NCBI GenBank assembly: GCA_015847255.1
Contig: JADLZK010008232.1
Coordinates: 124,001-188,000 of the forward strand
Direction: 5' to 3'
Length of the DNA: 64,000 nucleotides
From: Hyparrhenia diplandra
Taxonomy: Eukaryota > Streptophyta > Magnoliopsida > Poales > Poaceae
Shown: positions 33,430 to 43,179 of the stretch, in pieces
Layout of the letters: every line of letters starts with the position of its first letter
How positions within the stretch are numbered: position 1 is the stretch's first letter
Made by a program: the position numbers and the translations under genes
The notes under the pieces: model-generated
Databases searched by the model: none
What the model saw: only the letters and a program-made list of their open reading frames with translations
What the model was told of the DNA's origin: nothing

Positions 33430-33990
33430 AAATCTAATCCCACTCCTAACCCCCGTACCCCCAGCCCCAGGCACCGCGCACCCCCTCCCCAACCCGCCGC
33501 GACTCCCACCTGAGATCCCGTCGTCGGCCGCCATCGCCGGTTCGCCACCTCTCGCCTCGCGCCGGCGCGGGCCCTTCCTCGCCGTCGACGTGGATCCCAG
33601 CCCTCGCCCGTGCTCCGCATCACCTAGCCCTCTCCCTCGCAGTCGCCCGCCGGTGACCCGCCGTCGCCTGTACCTCGCCAAAGCCGCCACCTCTGCCGTC
33701 CTCGAAGAAGGCCAAGGTTCGACTCCTCTGCATTTGTTTTGAATTTGATTTGTCTCATATAACCGGCGCGGCTGTCGCTTCACCCTCCATCCCGGTGCCC
33801 CCGCGTGACTAGTGGTGACCGGCGGCTGTGCCCCTGCCCGGATCGATCTCACAGACATCGTCGCGTCGCCCCTCGTCCCTGTCCCCGTGGTCCGTGGAGA
33901 AGTCTCTGATCCGGCTCCGATCGATATTCAGTCGCAGAAGGCCAAGGTTCCAATCCTCTGCACTTGTTTTGAATTTGATTTATCTCATGT
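33430..33990 (+). other. GC-rich exon-like block inside the kinase intron
   Basis: Between 33430 and 33720 the composition rises sharply to CG- and CCG-rich DNA like a cereal 5' exon. The segment gaaggccaaggttcgactcc at about 33705 is repeated with changes at about 33937 (gaaggccaaggttccaatcc), each followed by gtttgaatttgattt-type sequence. No protein domain was recognised. It may be the 5' end of an unrelated transcript, or of a gene piece carried by a transposon. Confidence 0.35.
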
Positions 33991-36190
33991 TCCATGAATT
34001 GGGAATGCAGTAATGCGTTGTTTCCGGTGTATGATCCAGTGTATGCTTAAAACTTGGTTTGTTGCATGAATTATCTCATAGGGCACTGACATATGTAGAA
34101 GCATTTGTTTATTTTGTAGTAAAATCTTATCTCATTAGGCAGATGTGAAATGTGTTATCCTTTTTTTTGTCAATTGCAAACAAAGGGATATAAACTGAAA
34201 TGCCACATTGGAACCTGCAGCTAGCAATCACTCTGCACTAGTAATGTTCCATTTTTTTTTTTTAGTGCCTAAACCAGGCTCAGAGGCCAGAGCAAGTCCT
34301 CTCTTATTTTAGCTATATAGAATTTAGATGACTGCATATGTAGTATCTATCCAGGTGATTACCACTGTTTATACTCTGCACTATGTAGTATCTATCCAAG
34401 TGTTTCAGTTTGCTGTATAGTGTGCACTAATGACAAACAAAGTATTTCGTTAATGAGTTAGTGATGTCTGAAGTTGAGCTCTTCCTCCTACCATATGAGT
34501 TTCTGGGCCTGTGTTTAGTGGTCTTTGGACTGTTGTCCTTAGATAATGATTGGGGCTAATGTCAAATGCTTAAACCACTTTATTTTGCTAATGTCAAATG
34601 CTTAAACCACTTTATTTTGCTAATGTCAAATGCTTAAACCACTTTATTTCAGCCTGCAAGTGAAATAATGGCTGCTGTCCTTACATAATGATTGGGGTAT
34701 TATGGTTTTCTTACTGATACACTATTGTTTTATTCTTTATTGTATGCATTTGTAGATGAAAATAAAAATGGCATGTGTTGCATATCTTCATTTGACACTA
34801 CTTGTGCTAATTATTAACATAGTTTTTCTCTTTATTAGAGTACTAGCAGCTTAGTGTTTATATGTATGTAGGTACATATGTCTACTACTGGACTTGTTAA
34901 CTGTTATGCTGGTGATATAAGCTTTGCATCCTTGACAAATTGCCACAGTTATTTCATCTAATTGTTAACAATGACAGGAACTACTGATGGGCTGGCAGGT
35001 TGGGGTTCAGGAAATCATATGGTCGAGCTGCTCCACAACGCGGGCAGATTTTTTTGTGTGGTGAGTTTCTCTCAGGCCACCTCCCTTCTACCCATGTGAT
35101 GTGAGTTATAGAAAAGAGATGAACAGTGGAAAGCGATCATTTTTTTTTGCTTCCTAATGTCTGTTGGAATCTCCATGACATGTTTTGTTCAACTTTTTAG
35201 AAAAAAAAATAATTTTGTTCAGATTTCCAAACAAGCTACTGATGGGCGTAGTGAAAATTTTCAGCTCATCTCTTTCAGTTCAGTCTCACTGAAAATGTTG
35301 CTTGCTAATGATGATCCCTAAATGGTAGAGACTAGAGACACTTATGAACATGTGCTTTTAGCTATATGTCTTTGCACTAATCATCTACGTCGTCCATGTA
35401 AAATTTCTGAATCATTTGTAATGTTACATAATCGCAATTGATCTATTAATCAGCATGTCACTGTCCTACTTCTCAGGACATGCAGGAAAAGTTTAAAAAG
35501 AGAAAGGGTGGGAATTAAATCCTGTATGTGGAAATTGTTTGTTTTTTTCAGAAAACTATTATTCTCATTTCTAGACTCTAGAAGCCAGCCCATACCTCCT
35601 GTCTACTTAATTGATTATGAATTACTCATGGCGCCTAAACAATGTTGTTTTCTAGACTTCATCGTTGAGAGCTAAACATTTTCAATTTGAGCTAATCCGT
35701 GTGATGCTTGCAGCTTGGAGCTCCGGGGATTGTTGGAGGACAGTGGTCAACGCTGCTGGGTACTAATCACCGCAGGAGGCTTGTAAAGTTTAGGGTGTAG
35801 AGATGGAAGGAGCTTTTGGGTGGTTAATTTAAGCTTTAGCTGTAATTCCATGTAAATTTAGGAAAAATAATGTATGGAAAAATAATGTAGCTGGTTGCAT
35901 TATCTATCTAAAACCAGTTGCTGGGCTGCTCACTCACTTGCAGCCCTTTTTGTCACGGGAGGGTACAACAGTGTGGAATGATCTCTACCCGGTAGCTCAC
36001 CACCAGTCCGTAGTCCGTATTCCTGCAAGTGACCGGCTTAAGTTCAGTATTGCAGCGTAGTCCTTGTGCTGTGCGCCTGTCTAGTTTCTGTGACGAGTGT
36101 GACCCCTCTGGGCGTGTTTCAATGCATTGTTGCTTGAATAATCTCAATGAAGTTTGTTGTAGTGTTCATATCGGAAAAACCATAAAAAAT
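33991..36190. other. Intronic or intergenic AT-rich stretch, no gene seen
   Basis: No open frame with a recognisable domain. It contains the 32-bp tandem repeat at 34555-34650. Sequences near 35000 and 35715-35800 have more balanced composition and could be exons of the transcript suggested at 33430, but nothing supports a product. Confidence 0.4.
34555..34650. repeat. Tandem repeat, 3 x 32 bp
   Basis: Three copies of gctaatgtcaaatgcttaaa plus ccactttatttt start at 34555, 34587 and 34619. The first two are identical; the last ends in a slightly different tail. Confidence 0.92.
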
Positions 36191-36204
36191 AAAAAAAACA
36201 ATTT

Positions 36205-36290
36205 TATCACACTACGAGTGCAGCCTGTAGGAATTGAACCGTCAACCTCTCCCTCGCATGCTTATTAAGCTACCATTGCAATACACCGTG
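36205..36290 (-). other. tRNA-like sequence with A and B boxes
   Basis: On the minus strand, TAGCTTAATAAG resembles the pol III box A and GGTTCAATTCC is a good box B, about 30 nt apart as in a tRNA. A T8 run follows at about 36190. The ends do not pair as a proper acceptor stem. It is more likely the head of a tRNA-derived repeat than a tRNA gene. Confidence 0.35.
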
Positions 36291-36390
36291 ACTTGTGACA
36301 TTTTTCAATTTCTTCCATATATATCATACTAAGCCAAGTGTGTTCCAATTTCTTCCACATATATGATACTACTTGTTTGAGGATCCAAAC

Positions 36391-37090
36391 CATCTGAAAC
36401 TTTAATAGGGTGTTCATGGATCCAAACTAAGGTGTTGTGTGCATTTGTGCAATTTTCAGAGCAAGTTTACCTATTATTGTAATTATTTGTTGATTTACTT
36501 AAGAATAAATGTTAAAATACCCTAACCTAGCTAGAAAAATCTAAAAACTTGCATGGACACACCATTTTGGTGTATAGTCATGACAAAAAAGTTTCAATTG
36601 ATTCTAACAAAGTGGTGGTGCACATCCTCACAAAGGCACACATATCTCACTACGACCAACGTGACTATGTGAGAGATATCGCCACATGTGAGATATGTGT
36701 ATCACCACTATCTTCAAATCATCTGAAACTTTAATAGTGTGTTCATGGATCCAAAATAAGGTGTTGTGTGCATTTGTGCAATTTTCAAAGCAAGTTTACC
36801 TATTATTGTATTATTTGTTGATTTACTTAAGAATAAATGTTAAAATATCCTAACCTAGCTAGAAAAATCTAAAAACTTGTATGGACACACCATTTTGGTG
36901 TATAGTCATGACAAAAAGTTTCAATTGATTCTCGACAAAGTGGTGGTGCACATCCTCACAAAGGCATACATGTCTCACTACGACCAACGTGACTATGTGA
37001 GAGATGTCGCCACATGTGAAATATGTGTATCACCACTATCTTTAAATCATCTCAAACTTTAATAGTATGTTTATGGAGCCAAAATGATGT
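36391..37090. repeat. Tandem repeat of about 329 bp with internal hairpins
   Basis: The phrase catctgaaactttaata recurs at 36391, 36720 and 37048, giving two full copies and a partial third. Within each unit cacatatctcac (or catgtctcac) and gtgagatatgtg are inverted, as are ggtggtgcaca and the end gtgtatcaccac, so the unit can fold. Copies differ by scattered substitutions. Confidence 0.88.
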
Positions 37091-37725
37091 GTCTACGTAA
37101 AAAATTACAAAAAAAAAAAAAAAAAGAACATAGAAAAAAAAAAAAAAAAATAAAACAAACACTATTTTAAAAATATAGCCCTCGTAGGTTTTGAACTTGA
37201 GAACTAGGGGTTTACAGTCAATTGGTCTAACCATTTGGCTATTGAAGTATGTTCGATAGGAACTGAGAGCGATTTTGATTTCAACAAAGATATCGAGACT
37301 AAGCCAAAAAAAGGGCGCCTATAAATCTTCAGCGCCAAAAATTTATGATTGAATTAAGGATTTCAATCTTCCAAAATTCTTTCGGAATGTTGAGCAGCTC
37401 AGTGTCATTTGTACGATTGGCACAGTTTTGGCATTTGCCTTTGAGCTACATTCTGTTTGAACAAGTAAATCAAATTTCAGTATTTGCAAAAATGTACTAT
37501 CTTATATCGTACAAGCAGCATTTCAGCCAGGCAATGGGCATAACTTGGTGAAGTCGGATATAAAACCAATAGCACGCAACTAAAATCTGAGTTCCCAACT
37601 GGCCTACTCTATTAAACAAAATAAAAATGCATCAGAACTTAAGAAGCATCACGATATGTATCTCTGAATATATATACTTAAACAACAAGGTTTCAGTACA
37701 GAAAGGATTTTAACTCGTCTACAAA
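37091..37725. other. A-rich stretch and flank, no gene
   Basis: Two long A runs (about 37107-37125 and 37136-37150) precede a second tRNA-like sequence. The rest, to 37725, holds no recognised gene and would be the 3' region of the minus-strand gene at 37726-39532. Confidence 0.5.
37170..37260 (-). other. Second tRNA-like sequence with A and B boxes
   Basis: On the minus strand TAGCCAAATGG fits the box A consensus and GTTCAAAAC fits box B, 33 nt apart. Long T runs follow in the same orientation at about 37107-37150, which could act as pol III terminators. With the similar sequence at 36205-36290 it suggests a repeat family with a tRNA-like head. Confidence 0.4.
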
Positions 37726-39532
37726 TTAAGCTCTCTTCTGCAAAGCCAGTGGCACTCCTTGATGCATCATGGGTCCCAGTTTTTGAAGAACTGAAGTTGG
37801 CAACGTGAGAACCATCATATGCATTGCCTCTTGATGTATCAAATCCAGAACGAAGCCCAGTCCCTCCAGGGCTCTCCTGACTTTATTCCTATACAAGATC
37901 TTGATTTCTTTGGTGTTTGGCGAGTACCTGAACAAAAAAAGGGAAAGACGCATCAGAAAAATAGTCCAAGCAAATACCCCATCAGCTAATCAAATTCAAA
38001 TAAGCAACTAAGTGTGGCAGCATGCAGTCAGTAGCAGACAGTTAATCAAATTCAAATAAGCAACTAAGTGTGGCAGCATGCAGTCAGTAGCAGACAGTTA
38101 ATCAAATTCTTAACTAATTGCATTATTCATTTGTACAAAAAATGCATGCTTTTTCGGGTATAGGCCTTGCAAGTTGGTTGAAGCTATACTGTTCTCTTTG
38201 TAGCCCGATGACAATACAAGACGATGAATCAGAGGATGCTATCACAAAGATGAATGAGTTAATGGGGAAGCATCACTCGACCCCTTTAAAAAAAATAAAT
38301 TACTACGCTAATACCATAAGAGATCTCCGGAGACATACGTATAGCAATCACTTTCTTGGAATATAGGGCTTTGTTCCTAAAAAGGTTTGTTAGTGACACA
38401 TCTGTGCATAAGAAACAGGGATCAGGCAAGTTTGCAACTGGAGATCGCTATCCTGTTAATGTACAAGCATTTTCACAATATTTATTATTTTGATCTTGTA
38501 CCCATCACACAATGAAACAGGAAGATCATCTGAACAAATGGAAATTCAGAGAAACCATATCATCGTGCAGAACATGCTTGTTGTTCCCTCATAAGAGCAT
38601 GCTCTGGCCAAGCTCATTCAGAGATCAGACACAGCATAAGTGGCTTGCACTTTCAATAGCAATAAAAACTTCCAAATCATGATTATCAGTAAATTACACG
38701 AGACTGATTTGCTCAAGAACACACTTCTATTTGGGTGGGGAAATGGATAACTGGAAATTTTAGTCACATTTACATTGTAGTAAGTTCTGAGCAAGCTGTC
38801 AATCAATTCAATTTCACATGGACAAAAAGGACCGCAAGAATTCATTTCATAACATCACGATATGATTGAATAGATTAACTTATGTGGTCACAAGACAGGG
38901 GACATGCTGAAATCTGCACAGCACCTATCTCATTTGTTAAAACATCCAAATCAGAAAAATGTATGTTCTATGGGACTAAATTTCAGGAGCATTTGACAAG
39001 TTCGATAATGTAGGAGCTGATTCATCCCAGCCCGGCTGGCAACAAGGTGCTCTGCACCTCAACCCCCAAATTCGACGAGCAAATTCGACTACCAAAGGGG
39101 GCAGCGATGTGCGCGCATCTGACTGAATCAAGAACGCGCACCCGACTTTCAGCTTGGTTCGTTGCCACCAACAACCCTAGGGCGGAATCAAGAACCCGCA
39201 CCAAAGAAGCCTAGGATTGAGACTACAGGAAGGAAAAGGGCGGTATGTTACCGGCAAGAAGGAGGCCGCCGGAGGAGATCCACGCCGGAGAGACCCGCGA
39301 TCCGTGCCGCCCGGCAGAGGGAGGCAAAGCGCCCCACCCGCCGCCAAAGACGGGCGACGCCGGGCGGCGTGCACGGCGAGGGCGGACGCCGAGTGCCGCG
39401 CCGGAGAGCCGCCGTCGGTGGAGCAGCTGCCGCAGCGGCGCCGTGGGAGACCGGACGAGCCCCGCCGCAACGCGACGACGCGCACCCCGCCCGTGGCTGG
39501 ATCCGGCCGGGCGAACGCCATGAGGGGGTAGG
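37726..39532 (-). CDS. Hypothetical two-exon gene, function unknown
   Basis: A GC-rich first exon could start at MAFARPDPATGG (ATG at about 39532) and run to a GTAACA donor near 39243; a competing frame is equally open. The last exon follows a pyrimidine-rich CAG acceptor at about 37928 and encodes YSPNTKEIKILYRNKVRRAL, EGLGFVLDLIHQEAMHMMVL and TLPTSVLQKLGPMM, ending VPLALQKRA at 37726. The last exon has a natural protein look with a clean acceptor. I do not recognise the family. The join between the exons is inferred. The gene lies wholly inside the kinase intron on the other strand, so it may have been brought in by insertion. Confidence 0.35.
37987..38098. repeat. Tandem duplication, 2 x 56 bp
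   Basis: taatcaaattcaaataagca at 37987 and at 38043 begin two identical copies, and a third copy starts but breaks off at 38099. The identity implies a very recent event. Confidence 0.92.
38370..39030. other. Probable intron of the minus-strand hypothetical gene, no features
   Basis: AT-rich with stops in all frames. Nothing recognisable. Confidence 0.4.
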
Positions 39533-39733
39533 TCCGGCGGGGAGGTCCGTGCACGCCCGGCGACCCACGGAGAGGGGAGCGAGGTAACACCAGATCCGGG
39601 ACCATGAATCGAACCGGGAATCCCTTGAGTCAACGTCGTCGAACAAAATATTCAAAAGACTATTCTACCCCTACCGAAGAAAAAGAACTTCAAAATGCAA
39701 TTAGCGCCTAGTCCTAATCGCCACATTTGTGAA

Positions 39734-39825
39734 GGCAATGGGAGGCAATTTTTTGCTTAGGTGGCCCACCGTCATAGACACAACAGGAGGCAATTTTTAC
39801 CTCCGTGACTTTGCCTCCCGTTGCC
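39734..39825. repeat. Small inverted repeat, MITE-like
   Basis: ggcaatgggaggcaa (39734-39748) and ttgcctcccgttgcc (39811-39825) are inverted with one mismatch, and a second inner pair gaggcaattttt / acctccgtgactttgcctcc strengthens the foldback. No target duplication was identified, so its type is open. Confidence 0.5.
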
Positions 39826-40157
39826 TCCTACCTTTATTGCCGTCGGATCGGCCGCTCTCGGTCGATGTGAGCCATTGAATTTTTCCCCAATTATTGTAAA
39901 AAACTCTTATATCTTGTATACATGGGGAATCCAATGCCATTCTTTGTCCTTGAACTTTCTGCCAATTTCACTCAGGTGGAATCGTGAATAACACGCTGCG
40001 ACCTCCGGTGCCCGAGCCCTGTGATCCTCAGTGGAGGTCACTAATGGAGCACTGCTGGTCAGCCGAGCCCTCGGAGAGGCCGAGCTTCACTGAGGTTGGC
40101 AAGAGCCTGCGCGCCATGGCAACTCCTCCTACCAAGGCACAACAACAATCGAAATAG

Positions 40158-40990
40158 ATGCTTTATCCTTCTGTCTCTTGCGCCCTTCTGTTTAGCAGAC
40201 TGTTTCATCAGTCCTCAAACCGAGGAGGTGCCATGACTAGCTGGCTTTTGTACATGAATAAGTTGAAGAATGATAGGAGAATGTCGCCTGCTTAAGAGTC
40301 GGTGTGGATGGTTGATGCATGTAGATCAATCAGTATATGAGTGTTATAGGAGCCTTTGGCGAGTGATGTTCGTGCCCACTCGTCCACCACGCTCAGTGTT
40401 CGTGGTTTATTTCTCGATTCCCTACCAGTGCCGTGGAAAAGAAGTGCTGTTTGCGCCTTCTCTCACTCGGAATAATTCAACAGAAACCAAGCAAATGAAA
40501 CCCACCACGTTTGTACTCCGTGGACTGTGATGGTTGTCCGCAAATGACAAAATTATGTTAGGGCCTCCTAGGATTGTGATGGTTGCCCGCAAATGACAAA
40601 ATTATGGTACGGCGTTTTCTCTTTTGTGGTGGAGCTGGAACCAGACGTGTCTAACGCGACGTAATGCCGTGTCAGTCAAGAGGAACAAGACAGGCGTCTT
40701 CTGCTTTGTGGTGGTACCGGACGTGTCTAACGCGACGTAATGCTGTGTCAGTCAAGATCAACTTCGAGTTGGTTAACAAATCCAAGCAGCCCGTCCAGTC
40801 GTCCTTCCTAACATAAAAGCGAGTAAGCGACGAAAACTAGCTACGTAACGTGAAAGAAGAGGAAGGCTAACTGAAGCGTTGATTGTGTCATTTGTTCCCC
40901 TTTTGAGAGCAACTTATTTCTATTGATATACAGTAGCAGAGAACATAGGTGGGTAGCTCTATTTTTATTGTGTCTGTCAATATGTGTGTT
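40158..40990. other. 3' flank of the kinase gene with short direct repeats
   Basis: No further gene. tgtgatggttg(t/c)ccgcaaatgac repeats at about 40527 and 40577, and cggacgtgtctaacgcgacg repeats at about 40646 and 40717 (second copy fuller). From about 40905 the sequence cagagaacataggtgg ... tgtgtctgtcaatatgtgtg matches 58620-58680 downstream of the telobox-Myb gene, so the duplicated unit reaches this far. Confidence 0.6.
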
Positions 40991-40999
40991 ATTGCATAG

Positions 41000-42168
41000 C
41001 TGGTCAGGTTGCCTTGTCGCCTTAGCCACTTAACGATACCCAACAATGTTTACGGCTGATCTCCTTCTTAGTAGTTCAAATCCACTTTCGACTACTGTTG
41101 GGCCTAATCCACGATGTAACATCCACTGAAATTCCACTTTAGGGCCACCACAATCATGGCATGTTTGGCATGTCCTAACCCGCTAACCGTGGTAGGACCA
41201 TCTTGTCAAGTTTCTGATGGTCTTTGCACTCATGATTGAATGGATGCAGCCCACTAATCTACTACACCTATATAGACAAACTCCACTAGCTAACTCTCTC
41301 AACACGCAAGCTAGCCACCTCATTATTCCACTAACAGCCCCACTAGCTAATTCTTTCAACATGCAAGCTATCCACCTTATCATTCCACTAACGGTCAAGT
41401 ATTTTACGGTCAATTAGCATTTGCAATTATAATCTACATGCAAGCAAGACACATCATCCACTAGCATTATGCTACGCCATCTACTAACATTAATTTATAA
41501 TTGTTTATCCTTTATATAAATAATCTTATTCCAAACCATCAACAATTTTTTTTTGGCAACGCATGGGGTATTGCTTTCTTGATTCTTGAGACCTTAAGGT
41601 TTTTGTGTTGAAAATTCTTATTAAATAACTCACATGTTTATATCTTTCTTTCTATCATCAAATGATCAACTCACATGTTTATATCTTTCTTTCCATTGTT
41701 AAATGATCACTAAAAAACTAACCTTAAATTCCCGCTGCAACGCGTAGGGAATCCACCGGTATTGCTTTCTTGATCCTTGCGACCTTAAGGTTTTGTGTTG
41801 GAAATTCCCATTAAATAACACACATGTTTATATCTTTCTTTCCATCATCAAATGATCACTAAAAACTAACCTTAAATTCCCGTGGCAACGCGTCTAGATT
41901 TTCTTGAAGTTACATATATCACCGAAGGTATAGTACGTTAGTACGTTCTCAAATCTATTCTTACCGTAAACCGATAATTTTTGTGTTGTACATTAAGTTT
42001 CAAAAAATTATCCTCCATAAATTAGTGACTTATGTTTTCTTTGAAGTTGAAAATCCAAGATTAAGATAATGTCTTTTTTTTAGTTTATTATTGAAATTAT
42101 TTTTAAATTCCTCTTAGCTAGATTAAATTTACTTTTGCATACGCAACAACGCTGGGGAATTCACCTAG
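41000..42168 (+). mobile_element. Helitron-like repeat with serial 3' ends
   Basis: Most of this matches 59210-59839 and the start matches 51900-52130. Its right end reads gctggggaattcacCTAG followed by T, like the CTAG terminus of plant Helitrons, with inverted attccc/gggaat arms just before in the related ends. The motif caacgcgt...gggaatccacc recurs near 41565, 41740, 41890 and 42150, and a block of about 160 bp (attgctttcttgatccttg..., acatgtttatatctttcttt) repeats in between. No Rep/helicase gene is present, so it would be non-autonomous. The 5' end was not located. Confidence 0.45.
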
Positions 42169-42334
42169 TGTTACAGACAAAGTAGCACTCAGGTTACAAC
42201 ACACCACATAAAGAAGAGGTTTACGAACTAGCAACAAAAGGAGATTAAGCTAAGCTTCAACTACAATGATAAACTTCCAACCTCTCTTCTTTCTATTTAA
42301 AGAGCAGGTACGAACTTCTGATTCAGTGTGCTCC

Positions 42335-42540
42335 CCTTGGCCCAGTAATAAGGAATCTCTAGCTAAGTACTTGATTAGTACTCATCGGTGCTGGATTCGA
42401 CTTTCCGTGGGAGTGAATTTTCAGGCTGGGTTTAAAAACATTGTCTACCCCACATATAGGTCTAAGGTCCAGCTCTAGTTGTGGTCATACTCACATGAGC
42501 TACGTCGTCAGTCCCACGCCAAAATGGTCTCACCCCGGTC
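42335..42540 (+). mobile_element. SINE-like repeat (tRNA-derived head)
   Basis: The sequence contains agtactcatcggtgctggat, tcgactttccgtgggag and cgaattttcaggctgg-like segments, then ggtctaaggtccagc and ggtcatactcacatgagcta. This order I recognise from a common rice SINE-like repeat. tagctaagta may be its box A. It is eroded and no poly(T/A) tail or target duplication was found. Confidence 0.45.
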
Positions 42541-42728
42541 ATGGCCAATGGAGGCTTGGGCACCTGTTTGTATTAAGGGTGTTTGTATTTTTGCAAAACA
42601 ATTGACACCTTAGTTCATATACAAACCATATGAAAAGGGGTGTTTTTAAGGAATAACTATCTTAATATTACTACTTGGAGGCTCTAAATATTCCGACACA
42701 TTAATCCTCAAATCCTCATGAAAAGCGA

Positions 42729-42929
42729 AAAAGGTAAATCTTACAGATTCACTTGAGTTGTATGTATTAGGTAGAATATGAATATGAACTCTCACGATCA
42801 AATGGGATAAACAAAAGCAAACTCGCTCGATTCAGATCCTAGCTATAGGTTCGTAGCTTGGTTCCGGCCAAATCACACACCAATCACATTATGTTTCTAA
42901 CTTAAGTGAATCTGTAAGATTTACCTTTT
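42729..42929. mobile_element. Foldback/MITE-like element with about 30-bp terminal inverted repeats
   Basis: aaaggtaaatcttacagatt continuing into cacttgagtt (42730-42759) is the inverse of aacttaagtgaatctgtaag continuing into atttacctttt (42899-42929), with one mismatch in about 30. The inner 140 bp is unrelated and non-coding. The target duplication could not be defined. Confidence 0.6.
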
Positions 42930-42959
42930 GACGAGCCTATTGACAATGGCACCATTGAC

Positions 42960-43138
42960 GAACCCATTATTCGGGGCTATAAAAGTAAGGGAGTGCAGTA
43001 ATCTCTCGGTCAACGGGCAATAAAGAAAATCTATTTTCCTTCCTCCCGCCCCACGCGCGCCGCCCTCCCCCCCCGCCCCAGACCCTGGGCGGGCGCGTCA
43101 AAGCCACGTGTCACCCGGTAATGATCCGGTTTGTGACA
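42960..43138 (+). repeat. 5' LTR remnant of the deleted gypsy element
   Basis: cccattattcggggctataa through ccggtttgtgaca matches 46018-46170. A TATA box (ctataaaag) and an AATAAA (about 43020) are kept. Roughly 270 bp of the outer end is missing, perhaps lost when the foldback element region next to it rearranged. Confidence 0.78.
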
Positions 43139-43140
43139 TT

Positions 43141-43155
43141 TGGTATCCGGAGGCC
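43141..43155 (+). other. Primer-binding site, initiator-Met tRNA type
   Basis: TGGTATCCGGAGGCC lies two bases after the LTR end and resembles the TGGTATCAGAGC type complementary to plant initiator methionine tRNA, with a few changes. Confidence 0.7.
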
Positions 43156-43179
43156 ACTACGATCCACCCACCACCATGG

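Larger units (their letters stand above)
33170..40157 (+). pseudogene. 3' part of a Raf-like MAPKKK-type protein kinase gene
   Basis: Two exons remain. Exon A ends at 33261 and encodes FSFGIVMWELLTGEEPYAEL then HYGAIIG, kinase subdomain IX. After a 6.7 kb intron (GT at 33262, AG at 39975) exon B (39976-40157) encodes GIVNNTLRPPVPEPCDPQW, CWSAEPSERPSFTEVGKS and LRAMATPPTKAQ to a TAG. The split codon G|GT joins correctly. This is the C-terminal lobe of the plant Raf-like kinases, many of which carry an N-terminal PB1 domain. The ATP-binding lobe and catalytic loop are absent, and exon A has an ACGT tandem duplication (33174-33181) that breaks its frame, so it cannot make an active kinase. Confidence 0.8.

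Noticed and set aside
36205..36290. Functional tRNA gene
   Set aside because: A and B boxes are present, but the expected acceptor and anticodon stems do not pair, so it was listed only as tRNA-like.
39177..39655. Several overlapping open frames on both strands at 39160-39660
   Set aside because: A CG-rich block with no stops in several frames. At most one minus-strand frame can be a real first exon; the rest were dropped.
33405..39670. Possible Pack-MULE with ends gggtaatatggtcatt and the inverse of aagactattctacccctac
   Set aside because: The two ends share only a gggta.aat.gtc pattern and no 9-bp target duplication was found. The idea remains possible but is not supported.
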